The notes: generated from the letters alone by a model not told the origin. A stretch of DNA of 25,115 bases from a virus (IMGVR_UViG_3300037847_002155:1-25115), one strand, 5' to 3'; counted from the first letter of the stretch, positions 13,990 to 21,865 are shown. Numbers and translations: made by a program.

Positions 13990-15590
13990 GCACTTGTTGC
14001 AGATATTATTCGTGCCAGCAGGTCACCCTCTGACGTGGAAAACGATTCCTCGAACTCTGTGATCATCTCGTCCTCTGCGACCGCTCCGATTGCGGGCAGC
14101 TTATCCAGCAAGATCTCGGCCACGTCCTCATCCACGGTGCCTTCCGCAATGATGTAGGACACCAGCACCGGGCGGTCACCACCGAGACGAATGAAGCGAC
14201 CTTCCCACTGACGTATCTGTCGGGGCGTCCAAGGCAGCATGACGATCAATGCCAGATCTGTTTTCTGTAGATTGATGGACTCACCCATCGAATCCCCAGT
14301 AGCGACCAGCACCCCCGCTCCCCCATGCCCCATGTACTCGCCTCGGATCTCATCCCTCTTCTCAGTGGTTAGTCCACCATGTGCCCACCACACTCGGGCA
14401 GACAAGGAATGTTTCTCGAAGAACTTCTGGACCTTCTCAGCTATATGCTCGCAGTCAGTACGACGGCCCGTAAAGACGGTCACTTTCTGTCCGCATCGCA
14501 CAGCTTCAGCGACACGCTCAATGACATACTTCTGTTTACGTGTCGCAGCTTCCTGTAAGTAGATCTCGAATAGGCCCTCGTGATTACCTACTTTGGACGC
14601 TCGCTTTATCTCTTGCTTAAACCCACCCGATGGCCGGTTCTGTTCTTCGGGTGACAGGTGGACGACTTGCCTACGCTTGGGCGGTAGGTTTGCAAGCATC
14701 GCCTTCTGAGATGTCTTGTGCTTTACGAGCTTGAGCCTTTGGTTCAACTCTTTCTCATTGCTCAGCCCATCATACTTCCACCCATAGGTATCCTCGTACC
14801 CACCGCAGTAGCGAGCACCGAACTGATGGAACGTGCCCCACTGCCATGGCTCTACCAGATCCAACTGTGCCCACAAATCCTTGGGCCGGTTGGGGATTGG
14901 CGTAGCAGTCAGCCCTAATCTACGAGAGCAGTTACGGCTCAGGTCTGAGGCACTAGCAGAAATGTTCTCGCGAGACTTCCACTGCTTCTTCCCATCTGCA
15001 CCCATGACTGCGTAGACCCGCTTGGGATTCTTCGCACAGTGGATCTCATCGAACACCACACTGTCGGGCTTCATAGCGCTGAGCACTGGACCCCAATGGA
15101 TAAGAGTCTCCCAAGCTGTGATGTACACAACGTCAGCCTCGGGAGTAAAGCGTTCTGCACTGTGACCCATTAGTAGTTGTGGCCGCAGGGTTGTGTACTT
15201 CCGCACCTCTTCCTTCCATGTTCCTCGGGCGATGGCTCGCGTCACTACCAGCTTGAAGTTTCTACCAGCAGCACACAGCCATGTGATTCCGCAAAGTGTT
15301 TTCCCCGAACCCGGTGGTGCCCAGATGTTAGAGGCTGGCCTCTTTAAGCAGTGAGATACCGCAGCCTTCTGATGTTCCATCAGGAACTCGGACACCCACG
15401 AGTGCAGCATGGGTGAGGCCAAAGTCTTTTCTAGAATCTTGGCCCCGTCCCTCTGGTGTTGGTTCCATTCGAGCATCCCACACAGGTTGTGGGGTACACG
15501 ATAGCCATTGTTCTTCTTGTTCTTCCATACACCGGGCAGGTCTTCTGCCCAAGGCGGAACGGTGTCCGCCCAAGCGAATAAATCAGGCAT
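13986..15590 (-). CDS. SNF2/SF2-type DNA helicase
   Basis: The protein has 534 residues. Motifs appear in the superfamily 2 order: I, A-P-P-G-S-G-K-T (91-98); Ia, VVTRAIARGTW; II, D-E-I-H (181-184); III, GLTATP; IV-like, VFTGRRTDCEHIAE; V, GVLVATGDSMGESINLQK; and VI, QWEGRFIRLG with the Q-x-x-G-R-x-x-R arginines. The last is the SNF2-family form. The N-terminal ~60 residues are extra and unrecognised. It would use ATP to translocate on or remodel duplex DNA, for instance at forks or during recombination. AAGGA lies six bases before the start, nine bases after the primase-helicase stop. The end carries the promoter for the next operon. Confidence 0.9.
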   Translation of the reverse strand: MPDLFAWADTVPPWAEDLPGVWKNKKNNGYRVPHNLCGMLEWNQHQRDGAKILEKTLASPMLHSWVSEFLMEHQKAAVSHCLKRPASNIWAPPGSGKTLCGITWLCAAGRNFKLVVTRAIARGTWKEEVRKYTTLRPQLLMGHSAERFTPEADVVYITAWETLIHWGPVLSAMKPDSVVFDEIHCAKNPKRVYAVMGADGKKQWKSRENISASASDLSRNCSRRLGLTATPIPNRPKDLWAQLDLVEPWQWGTFHQFGARYCGGYEDTYGWKYDGLSNEKELNQRLKLVKHKTSQKAMLANLPPKRRQVVHLSPEEQNRPSGGFKQEIKRASKVGNHEGLFEIYLQEAATRKQKYVIERVAEAVRCGQKVTVFTGRRTDCEHIAEKVQKFFEKHSLSARVWWAHGGLTTEKRDEIRGEYMGHGGAGVLVATGDSMGESINLQKTDLALIVMLPWTPRQIRQWEGRFIRLGGDRPVLVSYIIAEGTVDEDVAEILLDKLPAIGAVAEDEMITEFEESFSTSEGDLLARIISATSA

Positions 15591-15599
15591 CTGTTTTCC

Positions 15600-17828
15600 T
15601 TAAGCGTTCGGGAAATCTACGACTTTGTTTTGCGCTTTTCTGCGCTTTGTCAGTCCGACGTACACCCTCACCTGAGTTCCAGCGATACGCGCGTTAGTAG
15701 ATTCAACCTCGGGCAGAGACACAATCGCGAGGTTCAACTCGGATTCGGGTGGGATGTTTGAGTACCCATGTGCCTCGCACCATTCACGGAAAGAACCATA
15801 CATCCTCTCACACGGGATACAGTTCTGTAGAACAGACTCTGACATCCTAACTCCCATGCGTGGCTTGTATGTTTCTAGTATAGAGATGGCCCCCAGCTTC
15901 TGGATCTCATGTAGGAACGCATCGATTGGGGACCGGCTTGCCGACTGCACTTGTCGTCGGGCTTTTGTATCCAGCGGATACGCAATCAGTTTCCAGTCTA
16001 CTTTTAGATTCTTTAGGAAGTGAGCATAGGAAGCGATCTCATCACGAAACATGGGCTCAAAGGTTCCCTTCTTTGAATCGAAACAAGACCTCAACATTCT
16101 CCGATGCTCAGTGGTAGGTTTATCCGCTGCCAATACTGTGATTCGTCTATCGTTTTCATCGAGCACCAATGGTCTTCGGTTGTTCGATGTCATCCACCAT
16201 GACATCCTGTTCTGCACCTTCGTCCGGGCAGCATATGGAGTAGCGCAGTGGATCTCTTCGTCAGTGATATAGCTCTTCAGTTCACTCACCACGTCAGTCA
16301 TGCGTGGGTCCATGCCAACTTCATCAGCTAAGACAAGCAGAGCAGTGACGTAACTAGAGTTAAACTTGTCCCGTAATGCGCGATTGGAAACCACAGAAGT
16401 ATTTCCCGGACCAATCATCTCAGACAGTATCCGACCATATAGACTCTTACCTATCCCCTGATGTGGAGAGATAGATATGACAGCCACCATCGATCTACGT
16501 TCAGGGTGCTGAACCATGGCAGCAGACCAGTGAACCAACCATCGAATAGCCTTCGGATCATTCTGAGTCAGCACCCGAATGATTCTTTGAATCCGATTGT
16601 AGTCTCCTTTTACCGGGTGAATCCTTGGCTTGGAATACAGGTTGACCATACGCCCTTGGTCAGTCCACAGGATTGGGCCAGCCGTAGAGGAACAGTCAAA
16701 GCCATAAGCTTGACGGGAAAGGATGTGATCAACTAAAGCATTCGCGTGACGGACATCCATTCCAACCGGAAGACGCCCGACCAAGTGGTCAACCAAGTGC
16801 CCCTTCTGCCATGGCTGAGAGATCTCCCAAGAGTCTTGCTCTCTTCGGTAGAACACTCCCTGTAAACAGTTGTAGACAATCCTGTTCTCGGCATACTCAA
16901 CCAACTCATCAGGCACCTCGGCAATCAACTTGCCCCGGGCTTCTACACTTCTTGGGGCAGCGCGCTTCTTCTTACCTTCGCCAGCCTTCTTTATCCAGAA
17001 CTGTTTTCCCTCATGTGTATGGCTCTCGCTCGTACATTGGAGGAACGCTCGCCCGTCTTCCATGACACGCAGAAATGCTGAGCCCATTGATGCCCCGGGC
17101 TGGAATGGGCATGCACACTTGTACTTACCAGCACCCTTCTCAATCAACTCATCCACTGTCATAGACTTACCAGTTTCAAGGGACAGGTCAGTCTCACCCA
17201 ATAGCTTAGGCTTTTCTCCACCCCCTACACGTTCAGAGGCAGACGCTAGTTTGTCTACCTCCACTGGTTTACCAGAAATATTTATCTCACCCACATACTC
17301 CTCCGCTCCCAGTCTCCGCACGGGTAAGGCATAATGCCTTGCTATGTCTCGGCACTGACGATCAACTCCCTCCACATAACTCAAGAGAGAAAGACCATTC
17401 TCCCACACTCGTGGAAACTCATGCGGAAGTATTGGGCGGTCGGTGAAAAACACCAGTCGGAATCGTGGGTTAGCTTTGGTGTGACTCCACGTAGAATAAA
17501 TAGCAAACGCGATGTCTTGTTTCTTTAGGTCATCTGACACAACCTTGGGCACGACATCAGAGGAATCAAAGTCATAGACCAGAGCCGATAACTCAGAAAC
17601 ATTTCCGTTCTTTCTGGTCTTACCGGGCTGATACAAAGCTGGCGACCAACACGGAAGCCTCCGCTTGGGGAAATCTAATGGCTTAGTCGTTGGACGCAGG
17701 AACAACTTATCAATCTGAGACTGACATTTGACAACGGTTTTCTGCGGATTTATACTCTTAAAGCCGGACAAGAAAAGGGAAATGCTCCACGGGAATACCG
17801 CTACTCCCGAATCATTTGAACTCTGCAC
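15600..17828 (-). CDS. AEP-type primase fused to SF3 (D5-like) helicase
   Basis: The protein has 742 residues with a GTG start at 17828 (CGGAG six bases upstream). The N-terminal domain shows the archaeo-eukaryotic primase set: D-F-D in ALVYDFDSS (Asp86, Asp88), S-x-H-like WSH (Ser115, His116) before NPRFRLVF, and Asp156 in GVDRQCRD. A zinc-ribbon-like segment lies at about 238-272 (C-x-C ... C265 ... H270, H272). The C-terminal helicase has Walker A PHQGIGKS (455-462), Walker B LLVLADE (Asp502, Glu503), sensor WMTSNN (about 545-550) and an Arg pair (561-562). It would synthesise primers and unwind the origin as a hexameric ring. It is probably the replication initiator of this phage. Confidence 0.9.
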   Translation of the reverse strand: MQSSNDSGVAVFPWSISLFLSGFKSINPQKTVVKCQSQIDKLFLRPTTKPLDFPKRRLPCWSPALYQPGKTRKNGNVSELSALVYDFDSSDVVPKVVSDDLKKQDIAFAIYSTWSHTKANPRFRLVFFTDRPILPHEFPRVWENGLSLLSYVEGVDRQCRDIARHYALPVRRLGAEEYVGEINISGKPVEVDKLASASERVGGGEKPKLLGETDLSLETGKSMTVDELIEKGAGKYKCACPFQPGASMGSAFLRVMEDGRAFLQCTSESHTHEGKQFWIKKAGEGKKKRAAPRSVEARGKLIAEVPDELVEYAENRIVYNCLQGVFYRREQDSWEISQPWQKGHLVDHLVGRLPVGMDVRHANALVDHILSRQAYGFDCSSTAGPILWTDQGRMVNLYSKPRIHPVKGDYNRIQRIIRVLTQNDPKAIRWLVHWSAAMVQHPERRSMVAVISISPHQGIGKSLYGRILSEMIGPGNTSVVSNRALRDKFNSSYVTALLVLADEVGMDPRMTDVVSELKSYITDEEIHCATPYAARTKVQNRMSWWMTSNNRRPLVLDENDRRITVLAADKPTTEHRRMLRSCFDSKKGTFEPMFRDEIASYAHFLKNLKVDWKLIAYPLDTKARRQVQSASRSPIDAFLHEIQKLGAISILETYKPRMGVRMSESVLQNCIPCERMYGSFREWCEAHGYSNIPPESELNLAIVSLPEVESTNARIAGTQVRVYVGLTKRRKAQNKVVDFPNA

Positions 17829-17841
17829 TCTGTTCTCCGTT

Positions 17842-17876
17842 GCCCCAAGACCTTATTCGCTCCAAGGTCTTGGGGC
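17842..17876 (+). terminator. Perfect 13-bp hairpin with T-run on the + strand
   Basis: GCCCCAAGACCTT (17842-17854) pairs perfectly with AAGGTCTTGGGGC (17864-17876) around a 9-base loop. On the + strand the stem is followed by TTTTCTCTGTT, the form of an intrinsic terminator. On the minus strand, where all nearby genes lie, it is followed by CAACGGAG and has no U-tract. It could stop antisense transcription, or in the sense RNA act as a processing or stability element nine bases after the stop of the 141-aa gene and just ahead of the primase ribosome-binding site. Confidence 0.6.
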
Positions 17877-17885
17877 TTTTCTCTG

Positions 17886-18311
17886 TTAGGGGTGAATGTT
17901 TAAGCTGTCTACAGAATGGCACCGCTCCCACACCAGTGGTCGAAGTCCACCACGACGCCTGACTTGACGACGCTCATAACCAGCAGCAGCCAACAGTTTA
18001 CCAGCCCAGACTTTTACGTCATGCTCGGCTAGCAAAACTTGATTTGGAAAAGCAGCATCGAGAAGCTCGTCCATCGTGAAAGCACGGATTGAAATCTGGT
18101 CTTCTGACTCAGACATTACGTGTGCAGTAGACAACAACTTGGCTGCATCCAGTGTGTCATACCGACTTGCCGCACTCTGCACTGGCGCAGGTGCGGTTCC
18201 GTAACTGGAAAGGAACAGCGAGAGGGCCTCTCGTAGAACTGTTTCTTTGGGGAAACTGGATGTCGTCATCGCCAACTCCAGCATTTTTTGTAGCTCTTCC
18301 TTACTACTCAT
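17886..18311 (-). CDS. Hypothetical protein, possible helical/winged-helix accessory to primase
   Basis: The protein has 141 residues. The N-terminal ~45 residues are helical (KEELQKMLELAMTTSSFPKE). A middle helical part contains ISIRAFTMDELLDAAFP, and the C terminus reads KVWAGKLLAAAGYERRQVRR followed by RGGLRPLVWERC. The G-(K/R)-x-L-x-x-x-G-(Y/F)-x-x-x-(Q/R)-x-R pattern resembles the small winged C-terminal domain of D5/DUF3987-type phage primase-helicases. It sits just upstream of exactly such a gene, so it may be a DNA-binding helper. That link is inference. AGGAG lies five bases before the ATG. It is the first gene after the repeat-rich control region. Confidence 0.6.
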   Translation of the reverse strand: MSSKEELQKMLELAMTTSSFPKETVLREALSLFLSSYGTAPAPVQSAASRYDTLDAAKLLSTAHVMSESEDQISIRAFTMDELLDAAFPNQVLLAEHDVKVWAGKLLAAAGYERRQVRRRGGLRPLVWERCHSVDSLNIHP

Positions 18312-18352
18312 TGGATCTCCTTATTCCGAGTATCAAAGTATCTGACCGGACC

Positions 18353-18363
18353 TGACATGTCAA
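18353..18363 (-). promoter_or_regulatory. Palindromic operator candidate overlapping a TTGACA box
   Basis: TGACATGTCA (18353-18362) is a perfect 10-base palindrome. On the minus strand it overlaps TTGACA (complement of 18358-18363), a consensus -35 box about 50 bases before the ATG at 18311. A matching -10 is weak: GATACT at a 15-base spacing (complement of 18337-18342) or TACTTT at 17. A dimeric repressor could bind here and block this promoter; the small helix-turn-helix proteins of the window are candidates. Confidence 0.4.
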
Positions 18364-18434
18364 GGTATGGTTCATAACTTATCTAACGTGTCTAACTAGG
18401 GGGGTACTTGACACCCTCTGATAAACTCCTAACC

Positions 18435-18463
18435 TATATATTCTTATCATCTACCAATGTCTA
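18435..18463 (-). promoter_or_regulatory. Promoter candidate for the primase-helicase operon
   Basis: On the minus strand TAGACA (complement of 18458-18463; one mismatch to TTGACA) is followed by exactly 17 bases and TATATA (complement of 18435-18440). The -35 box is itself a copy of the TGTCTA/TAGACA motif repeated in this region, so the repeats may be promoter elements or binding sites placed over them. Transcription would run toward the 141-aa gene and the primase. Confidence 0.5.
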
Positions 18464-18570
18464 CAGGTGTCTAACGTCTAGTGTCCAGTTGTTAGTACAT
18501 TGGTTCATACGCATGGGGGTACTAGATTGTAGGTGTGTCTACTATCCCCTTAGTACATAAACACACAAAA

Positions 18571-18604
18571 ACCCCTGAACAACCATTCAGTATTGCTCAG
18601 GGGT
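18571..18604 (-). terminator. Intrinsic terminator after the Cys-rich protein gene
   Basis: ACCCCTGA (18571-18578) pairs with TCAGGGGT (18597-18604). On the minus strand the stem is followed by TTTTTGTGTGTTT, a good U-tract. It lies 11 bases after the stop of the Cys-rich gene and ends that transcription unit before the control region. Confidence 0.8.
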
Positions 18605-18614
18605 TCTGGTTTAT

Positions 18615-18818
18615 CTATGTCTCTGACGGACCCATGTCCGTTTCGGCATCCTCACATTCCACACAAATGTTTTCTTGATTCGTGTTGATAATGGTATCGC
18701 AATCCTCAGTGGCGCAAGGTGCGCAAGCGCACACCTCACAACCACTAAGGTGATACCTCTGATTACATCGGCTACATGTTTGATAGTACATGCCCCAATC
18801 ATCAGGAAGGTTGTCCAT
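18615..18818 (-). CDS. Cysteine-rich small zinc-binding protein
   Basis: The protein has 67 residues. Four cysteine groups are visible: TCSRC near 15, GCEVCACAPC near 27-34, EDC near 40 and ICVEC near 52. That is enough for two zinc sites of ribbon or RING-like type; the exact pairing is unclear. The tail is acidic. The second ATG (18818) is preferred because GGGAG lies six bases before it; the ATG at 18821 is only three bases away from that site. It overlaps the 274-aa gene stop. The protein could be a nucleic-acid- or protein-binding adaptor. The family was not recognised. Confidence 0.68.
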   Translation of the reverse strand: MDNLPDDWGMYYQTCSRCNQRYHLSGCEVCACAPCATEDCDTIINTNQENICVECEDAETDMGPSET

Positions 18819-19642
18819 CATTCACTCCCGAAAGACATAAGCGCTGCGATAACGCTAGTCTTCTTGGTCTTCTCGACTGCATCATGTAGCTTCTTCATGG
18901 TTACGCCAAGCATGGATTCGTATTCACGAATCTTCTGACGCTTCTCACCTAGAATACGCTCGCGAGATTGCAGTGCTCGCTTCTTGAGCTTACCGGATGC
19001 GACTTCAGCCTCCATGTCTTCCAGTTCTTTACAGATATTGTTCTCTAAAGAACCGACGACAGCACGGATAGCTTCATCATCCATAGCAGTCGTGAACATG
19101 AACACCTTGGCCCGACCATTAGTAGAACTGTTTTCTACAGCACGGGCCACGTCCTTCCAGACTGCCATTGAATCTTTAGGGATCCAGTAAGCACCACCTG
19201 CACCAGAGGCACAGGGTACACCACCGAAGTGATAGGCCAAACGAACCAACATCTTTGAGACATCATTAGAAGTAATGTTCTCCATGTTGGTCTCGAAAGC
19301 ACGCTGCACTTCGTCGATGCGAGGGTCACCGTATTCAAGGCCAGTGCATACCAGCTTGTCCAACTCAGCACGGTAAGTCATGGTTGACTGGCCGGTCCAG
19401 TCTTCACGGGTAGCAACGGCATTGATAACTGCGAAGTTCGCAAAGCCAGTAAGAACCTTGACCTTATCTACGCCATACACAGAACGAAGTGCATTACGCA
19501 AAGCCAAGTGACGAGTGGTTGACTCCGGGCAGAAGTCAGCGACACCAATGTCAGTCAGCTTCTTGAGAAGACTGTTCCGATTGGCTGAAGATGATTTCCA
19601 CACGCAGACAGAGCCGCCGATTGAAAGTTCATTGGTTTCCAT
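18818..19642 (-). CDS. Hypothetical protein linked to the MoxR/VWA genes
   Basis: The protein has 274 residues. It begins with a small beta segment (GGSVCVWKSSSANRNSLLKK), followed by alpha/beta stretches (HLALRNALRSVYG; VKVLTGFANFAVINAV; ending with AKVFMFTTAMDDEAIRAVVG). The last ~70 residues form a long charged helix (KKRALQSRERILGEKRQKIR). Phage proteins of this general layout are found beside MoxR and VWA genes; it may belong to a DUF6744-type family, but I cannot confirm that. No catalytic motif is visible. A hairpin/leader unit precedes it, with AGAGG nine bases before the ATG. It may be an adaptor or substrate of the MoxR/VWA pair; that is speculation. Confidence 0.65.
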   Translation of the reverse strand: METNELSIGGSVCVWKSSSANRNSLLKKLTDIGVADFCPESTTRHLALRNALRSVYGVDKVKVLTGFANFAVINAVATREDWTGQSTMTYRAELDKLVCTGLEYGDPRIDEVQRAFETNMENITSNDVSKMLVRLAYHFGGVPCASGAGGAYWIPKDSMAVWKDVARAVENSSTNGRAKVFMFTTAMDDEAIRAVVGSLENNICKELEDMEAEVASGKLKKRALQSRERILGEKRQKIREYESMLGVTMKKLHDAVEKTKKTSVIAALMSFGSE

Positions 19643-19683
19643 TTTCTCTTTCCTCTTGTTTGTGTGACGAGATTGTCAGCACA
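19643..19683 (-). promoter_or_regulatory. Leader stem-loop and ribosome-binding box before the 274-aa gene
   Basis: On the minus strand TGTG, one unpaired C, then TGAC pairs with GTCA-CACA around an AATCTC loop (19661-19683). The box AACAAGAGGAAAGAGAAA follows and leads into the ATG at 19642. The loop, the bulged C and the CACAAACAAGAG sequence recur before other genes of this region, with altered but still paired stem bases. Confidence 0.6.
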
Positions 19684-19688
19684 CTAAG

Positions 19689-19714
19689 GGGCATCGACCT
19701 GACAGCCGACGCCC
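19689..19714 (-). terminator. Hairpin after the VWA gene (terminator-like)
   Basis: On the minus strand GGGCGTCG (complement of 19707-19714) pairs with CGATGCCC (complement of 19689-19696), including one U-G wobble that pairs only in the minus-strand RNA. It is followed by CTTAGTG, a poor U-tract. It lies 15 bases beyond the stop of the VWA gene and immediately before the leader stem-loop of the next gene. Confidence 0.5.
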
Positions 19715-19728
19715 GATAGTTTGATGAC

Positions 19729-20925
19729 TCATCCCTCAATAGAGACAGTGCGAGCCCAGTCGGGCGCACGTTTGGCATGCCCACCTGTGATAGCAACAAT
19801 GACTTGCATCCCCTTTGGGGCGCGGTCAGGCCATGGTGTGTAGCCATCAGTCAGTACGATACACAAGTCGGGAGAAGGCTTTAGCTTCTGAGCTTCAGCC
19901 AGACCGACTCGCATATCAGTACCGCCACCACCCAACACCTCAATCTTGGAGGCGTGGGTGACTCGTTGGCGAGAATGTACCTGTGAATCTGTTGCCAGTA
20001 CACGGATACCTCGACCACCCAAAGTCTTGAGAACACCTTGGGTTTCATCCAAAGCAGACTGCAAGTCGGGACCATACATAGAACCAGAAGTATCTAGAAC
20101 AATGACAGTCTCGGGCACGGGTCTACGGACAGCAGGCATAATGACATCGCCATAGACTGACTGACGACGTGATGGTCTACGGTAAGTAAAGTCTACCGCT
20201 CCCGCTACGTCAGCAGCACAAGCACGAATGGCAGCAGCCATCTCTTTCTGCCATGGAACTTTGGGCGGAGACAAGTTTGCCTCAGCAGCCAAAGCGATTC
20301 CACTCGGAACGTGACCGCCGTCTTTGATATGCTCCACTACATTCTCAGATACCTGTTGCTTAATGCATTCCTGCATAGACTCAGGGATCTCTGAGACACC
20401 TGACTCAGACTCTGGACCGTCTTCCCAGTCACGGGGAATACCATCCATAGATGAGCCACCGTCTTCCGGCTCGCCCTCTCCTTCACCATCTCCTTCACCC
20501 TCTCCTTCTTCATCTTCTTGTTCTTCATGCCCGAAGTAATACTCAGCGAGTTCACCATCGGGCTGACCAATCTGATGTGGCAGAAGTGGGGGAAATGCTT
20601 CCGGGAAAGGCATGCACTCCTTCTTGAGATCATCATTGATCTCTCTATCGACAGACTTGTTCCAGATACTTGGCGGTCGCCCGCATCTACGCTCGGCATG
20701 GTCAAGCCAGACATGCAGGCATTCATGCAACCAGATGGTAGCAAGTTCCTGCACAGAAACAGCTTTGACAAACTCCGGGTCATAGTAGAAACGACCACGA
20801 GTATCAGTGGCACAAGTGCCGATACTCTTAGGCACCAGAACCATAGACAGTAGTTGGGGACCGAAGTACGGCCACCTCTCTACTGCTACCAGTCTGGCAG
20901 CCATAACTCTTTCTTTGACATTCAT
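19729..20925 (-). CDS. Metallopeptidase-like/VWA-domain protein (DUF2201 type), partner of MoxR
   Basis: The protein has 398 residues. The N-terminal domain carries a zinc-protease H-E-x-x-H motif in WLHECLHVWLDHAER (His67, Glu68, His71; His76 nearby) and a conserved-looking DREIN (93-97). A very acidic Glu/Gly linker spans about 133-170. The C-terminal von Willebrand A domain has the metal-ion adhesion site D-T-S-G-S (Asp278, Ser280, Ser282), Thr336-Asp337 in GGGGTDMR and Asp360 in LTDG. This pair of domains is that of DUF2201 proteins, which occur with MoxR ATPases and are thought to work with them in protein or metal-cofactor remodelling. Both motif sets are intact. A MoxR gene lies two genes upstream. 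Confidence 0.85.
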   Translation of the reverse strand: MNVKERVMAARLVAVERWPYFGPQLLSMVLVPKSIGTCATDTRGRFYYDPEFVKAVSVQELATIWLHECLHVWLDHAERRCGRPPSIWNKSVDREINDDLKKECMPFPEAFPPLLPHQIGQPDGELAEYYFGHEEQEDEEGEGEGDGEGEGEPEDGGSSMDGIPRDWEDGPESESGVSEIPESMQECIKQQVSENVVEHIKDGGHVPSGIALAAEANLSPPKVPWQKEMAAAIRACAADVAGAVDFTYRRPSRRQSVYGDVIMPAVRRPVPETVIVLDTSGSMYGPDLQSALDETQGVLKTLGGRGIRVLATDSQVHSRQRVTHASKIEVLGGGGTDMRVGLAEAQKLKPSPDLCIVLTDGYTPWPDRAPKGMQVIVAITGGHAKRAPDWARTVSIEG

Positions 20926-20965
20926 GTCTTACCTCTCTTGTTTGTGTAGTTGAATCACGTACACA
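20926..20965 (-). promoter_or_regulatory. Leader stem-loop and ribosome-binding box before the VWA gene
   Basis: On the minus strand TGTGTA, one unpaired C, then GT pairs with AC-TACACA around GATTCA (20943-20965). AACAAGAGAGGTAAGAC follows and leads into the ATG at 20925. The last part is nearly identical to the leader before 23941, while the stem bases differ and remain complementary. Confidence 0.6.
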
Positions 20966-20970
20966 GGAAA

Positions 20971-20996
20971 GGACACCGACTTGAAAGCCGGTGTCC
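20971..20996 (-). terminator. Hairpin after the 282-aa gene (terminator-like)
   Basis: GGACACCG (20971-20978) pairs perfectly with CGGTGTCC (20989-20996). On the minus strand it is followed by TTTCCTGTG, a short U-tract. It lies 17 bases after the stop of the 282-aa gene and six bases ahead of the leader stem-loop of the VWA gene. Confidence 0.6.
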
Positions 20997-21013
20997 AATA
21001 CAGTGGACATGTT

Positions 21014-21862
21014 TCAGCGTTCGCCATCGAGCTGATATTCTTCAACGACCCAGATAGGTTTCTTACCTTTGACTGAGCCAATGTTCTCTTCAGCAGTCCG
21101 CTCAATAAAGATCCAGTACTCATTGAAGTCCTGATCTCTCGCAGGTATATATCCACACCCAGCCCTGATTATGTGGTCAGGGATGAGTGTTGGATAGAAC
21201 CTGAGCCCGTCTTTCGACAAGTCACTGTGTATGATTCCAGAGAGCAGAGCTTTCTTGAACCACACACCATGCTTCTGACTGACGCCATGAGAGTTAGTGA
21301 ACCGGCATCTATATCTCTGGTACTCATCATGTAGAGTTACCCGTTGGGATGCAGCAGCCCTCAGCTTCTCTCGCTGAGCTTCAAGCCTCACCATTATATC
21401 TGTCTTGTCTTCTCGCTGGAGCCAGCGACGATTACTCTTCATCGCGTAGCAACGCTCTGCGATTTTAAGGAGAGGTTGGGGTATGACTTTCTTGTCTATC
21501 CCATATGTTCTCCCTTCACAGACACCACGGTATGCCTCTAAGACTTCAACACAGCGATACTTCTGACCCATAGCTTGGGCCACCTTCATCGCTTGTCTCG
21601 CTTTCTTACCTTGGTGGGCGGCCATAGTTAGCCGACCGTCAGGCCAAAGAAGAAGCCGGTGATGCTTGCGGCAACACCGGACTTTTACTTCTAAGATTGG
21701 CATACCCGGAACTGTTTCTTCCACATCAGGAAAGAGTTCATAGGGAATACTATGCTGAAAACTCTGATAACCCAGACCATGCTCACGCATGGCAGCATTG
21801 TTTCTGACTTTGATTACTCTTTCCAGACCAGACTCAGGATGTACGAACTTTACTCTCTTCAT
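21014..21862 (-). CDS. Hypothetical protein between MoxR and VWA genes
   Basis: The protein has 282 residues and I do not recognise it. It has a beta-rich start (VKFVHPESGLERVIKVRNN), a Cys/His patch (VRCCRKHHRLLLWPDGRLTM) that could bind metal, a Lys/Arg/Gln-rich helical middle (about 85-185) and a C-terminal domain with several Tyr, Trp and Phe (NEYWIFIERTAEENIG). The protein is basic overall, which suggests nucleic-acid contact. It starts three bases after the MoxR stop with AGGGG/AAGG just upstream, so it is cotranscribed and probably cotranslated with MoxR. It may be a client or specificity factor of that ATPase; this is inference from position. Confidence 0.65.
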   Translation of the reverse strand: MKRVKFVHPESGLERVIKVRNNAAMREHGLGYQSFQHSIPYELFPDVEETVPGMPILEVKVRCCRKHHRLLLWPDGRLTMAAHQGKKARQAMKVAQAMGQKYRCVEVLEAYRGVCEGRTYGIDKKVIPQPLLKIAERCYAMKSNRRWLQREDKTDIMVRLEAQREKLRAAASQRVTLHDEYQRYRCRFTNSHGVSQKHGVWFKKALLSGIIHSDLSKDGLRFYPTLIPDHIIRAGCGYIPARDQDFNEYWIFIERTAEENIGSVKGKKPIWVVEEYQLDGER

Positions 21863-21865
21863 GCC

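Larger units (their letters stand above)
18312..18570. promoter_or_regulatory. Non-coding control region with direct repeats (promoter cluster or origin candidate)
   Basis: No gene was found here. Exact 9-base direct repeats occur in pairs: TGGTTCATA (18368, 18501), GTGTCTAAC (18388, 18467) and GGGGGTACT (18400, 18515). Related TGTCTA units occur at 18458 and 18536, and ATCTAAC at 18381. The palindrome TGACATGTCA lies at 18353-18362, and an AT-rich stretch (CTATATATTCTTATCAT) at 18434-18450. The region stands between a terminator and the operon that begins with the 141-aa protein and the primase-helicase. Multiple promoters with operators, or an iteron-type replication origin, both fit. Confidence 0.5.

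Noticed and set aside
18400-18440. + strand promoter (TTGACA at 18409 with TATATA downstream)
   Set aside because: The gap between the boxes is 21 bases, too long for a sigma-70 promoter, and it would drive transcription antisense to the Cys-rich gene.
20324-20539. + strand frame with a Ser-Pro repeat
   Set aside because: It is the mirror of the Glu/Gly-rich acidic linker of the VWA protein on the minus strand. The repeat is only the reverse reading of GAG-GGT-type codons.
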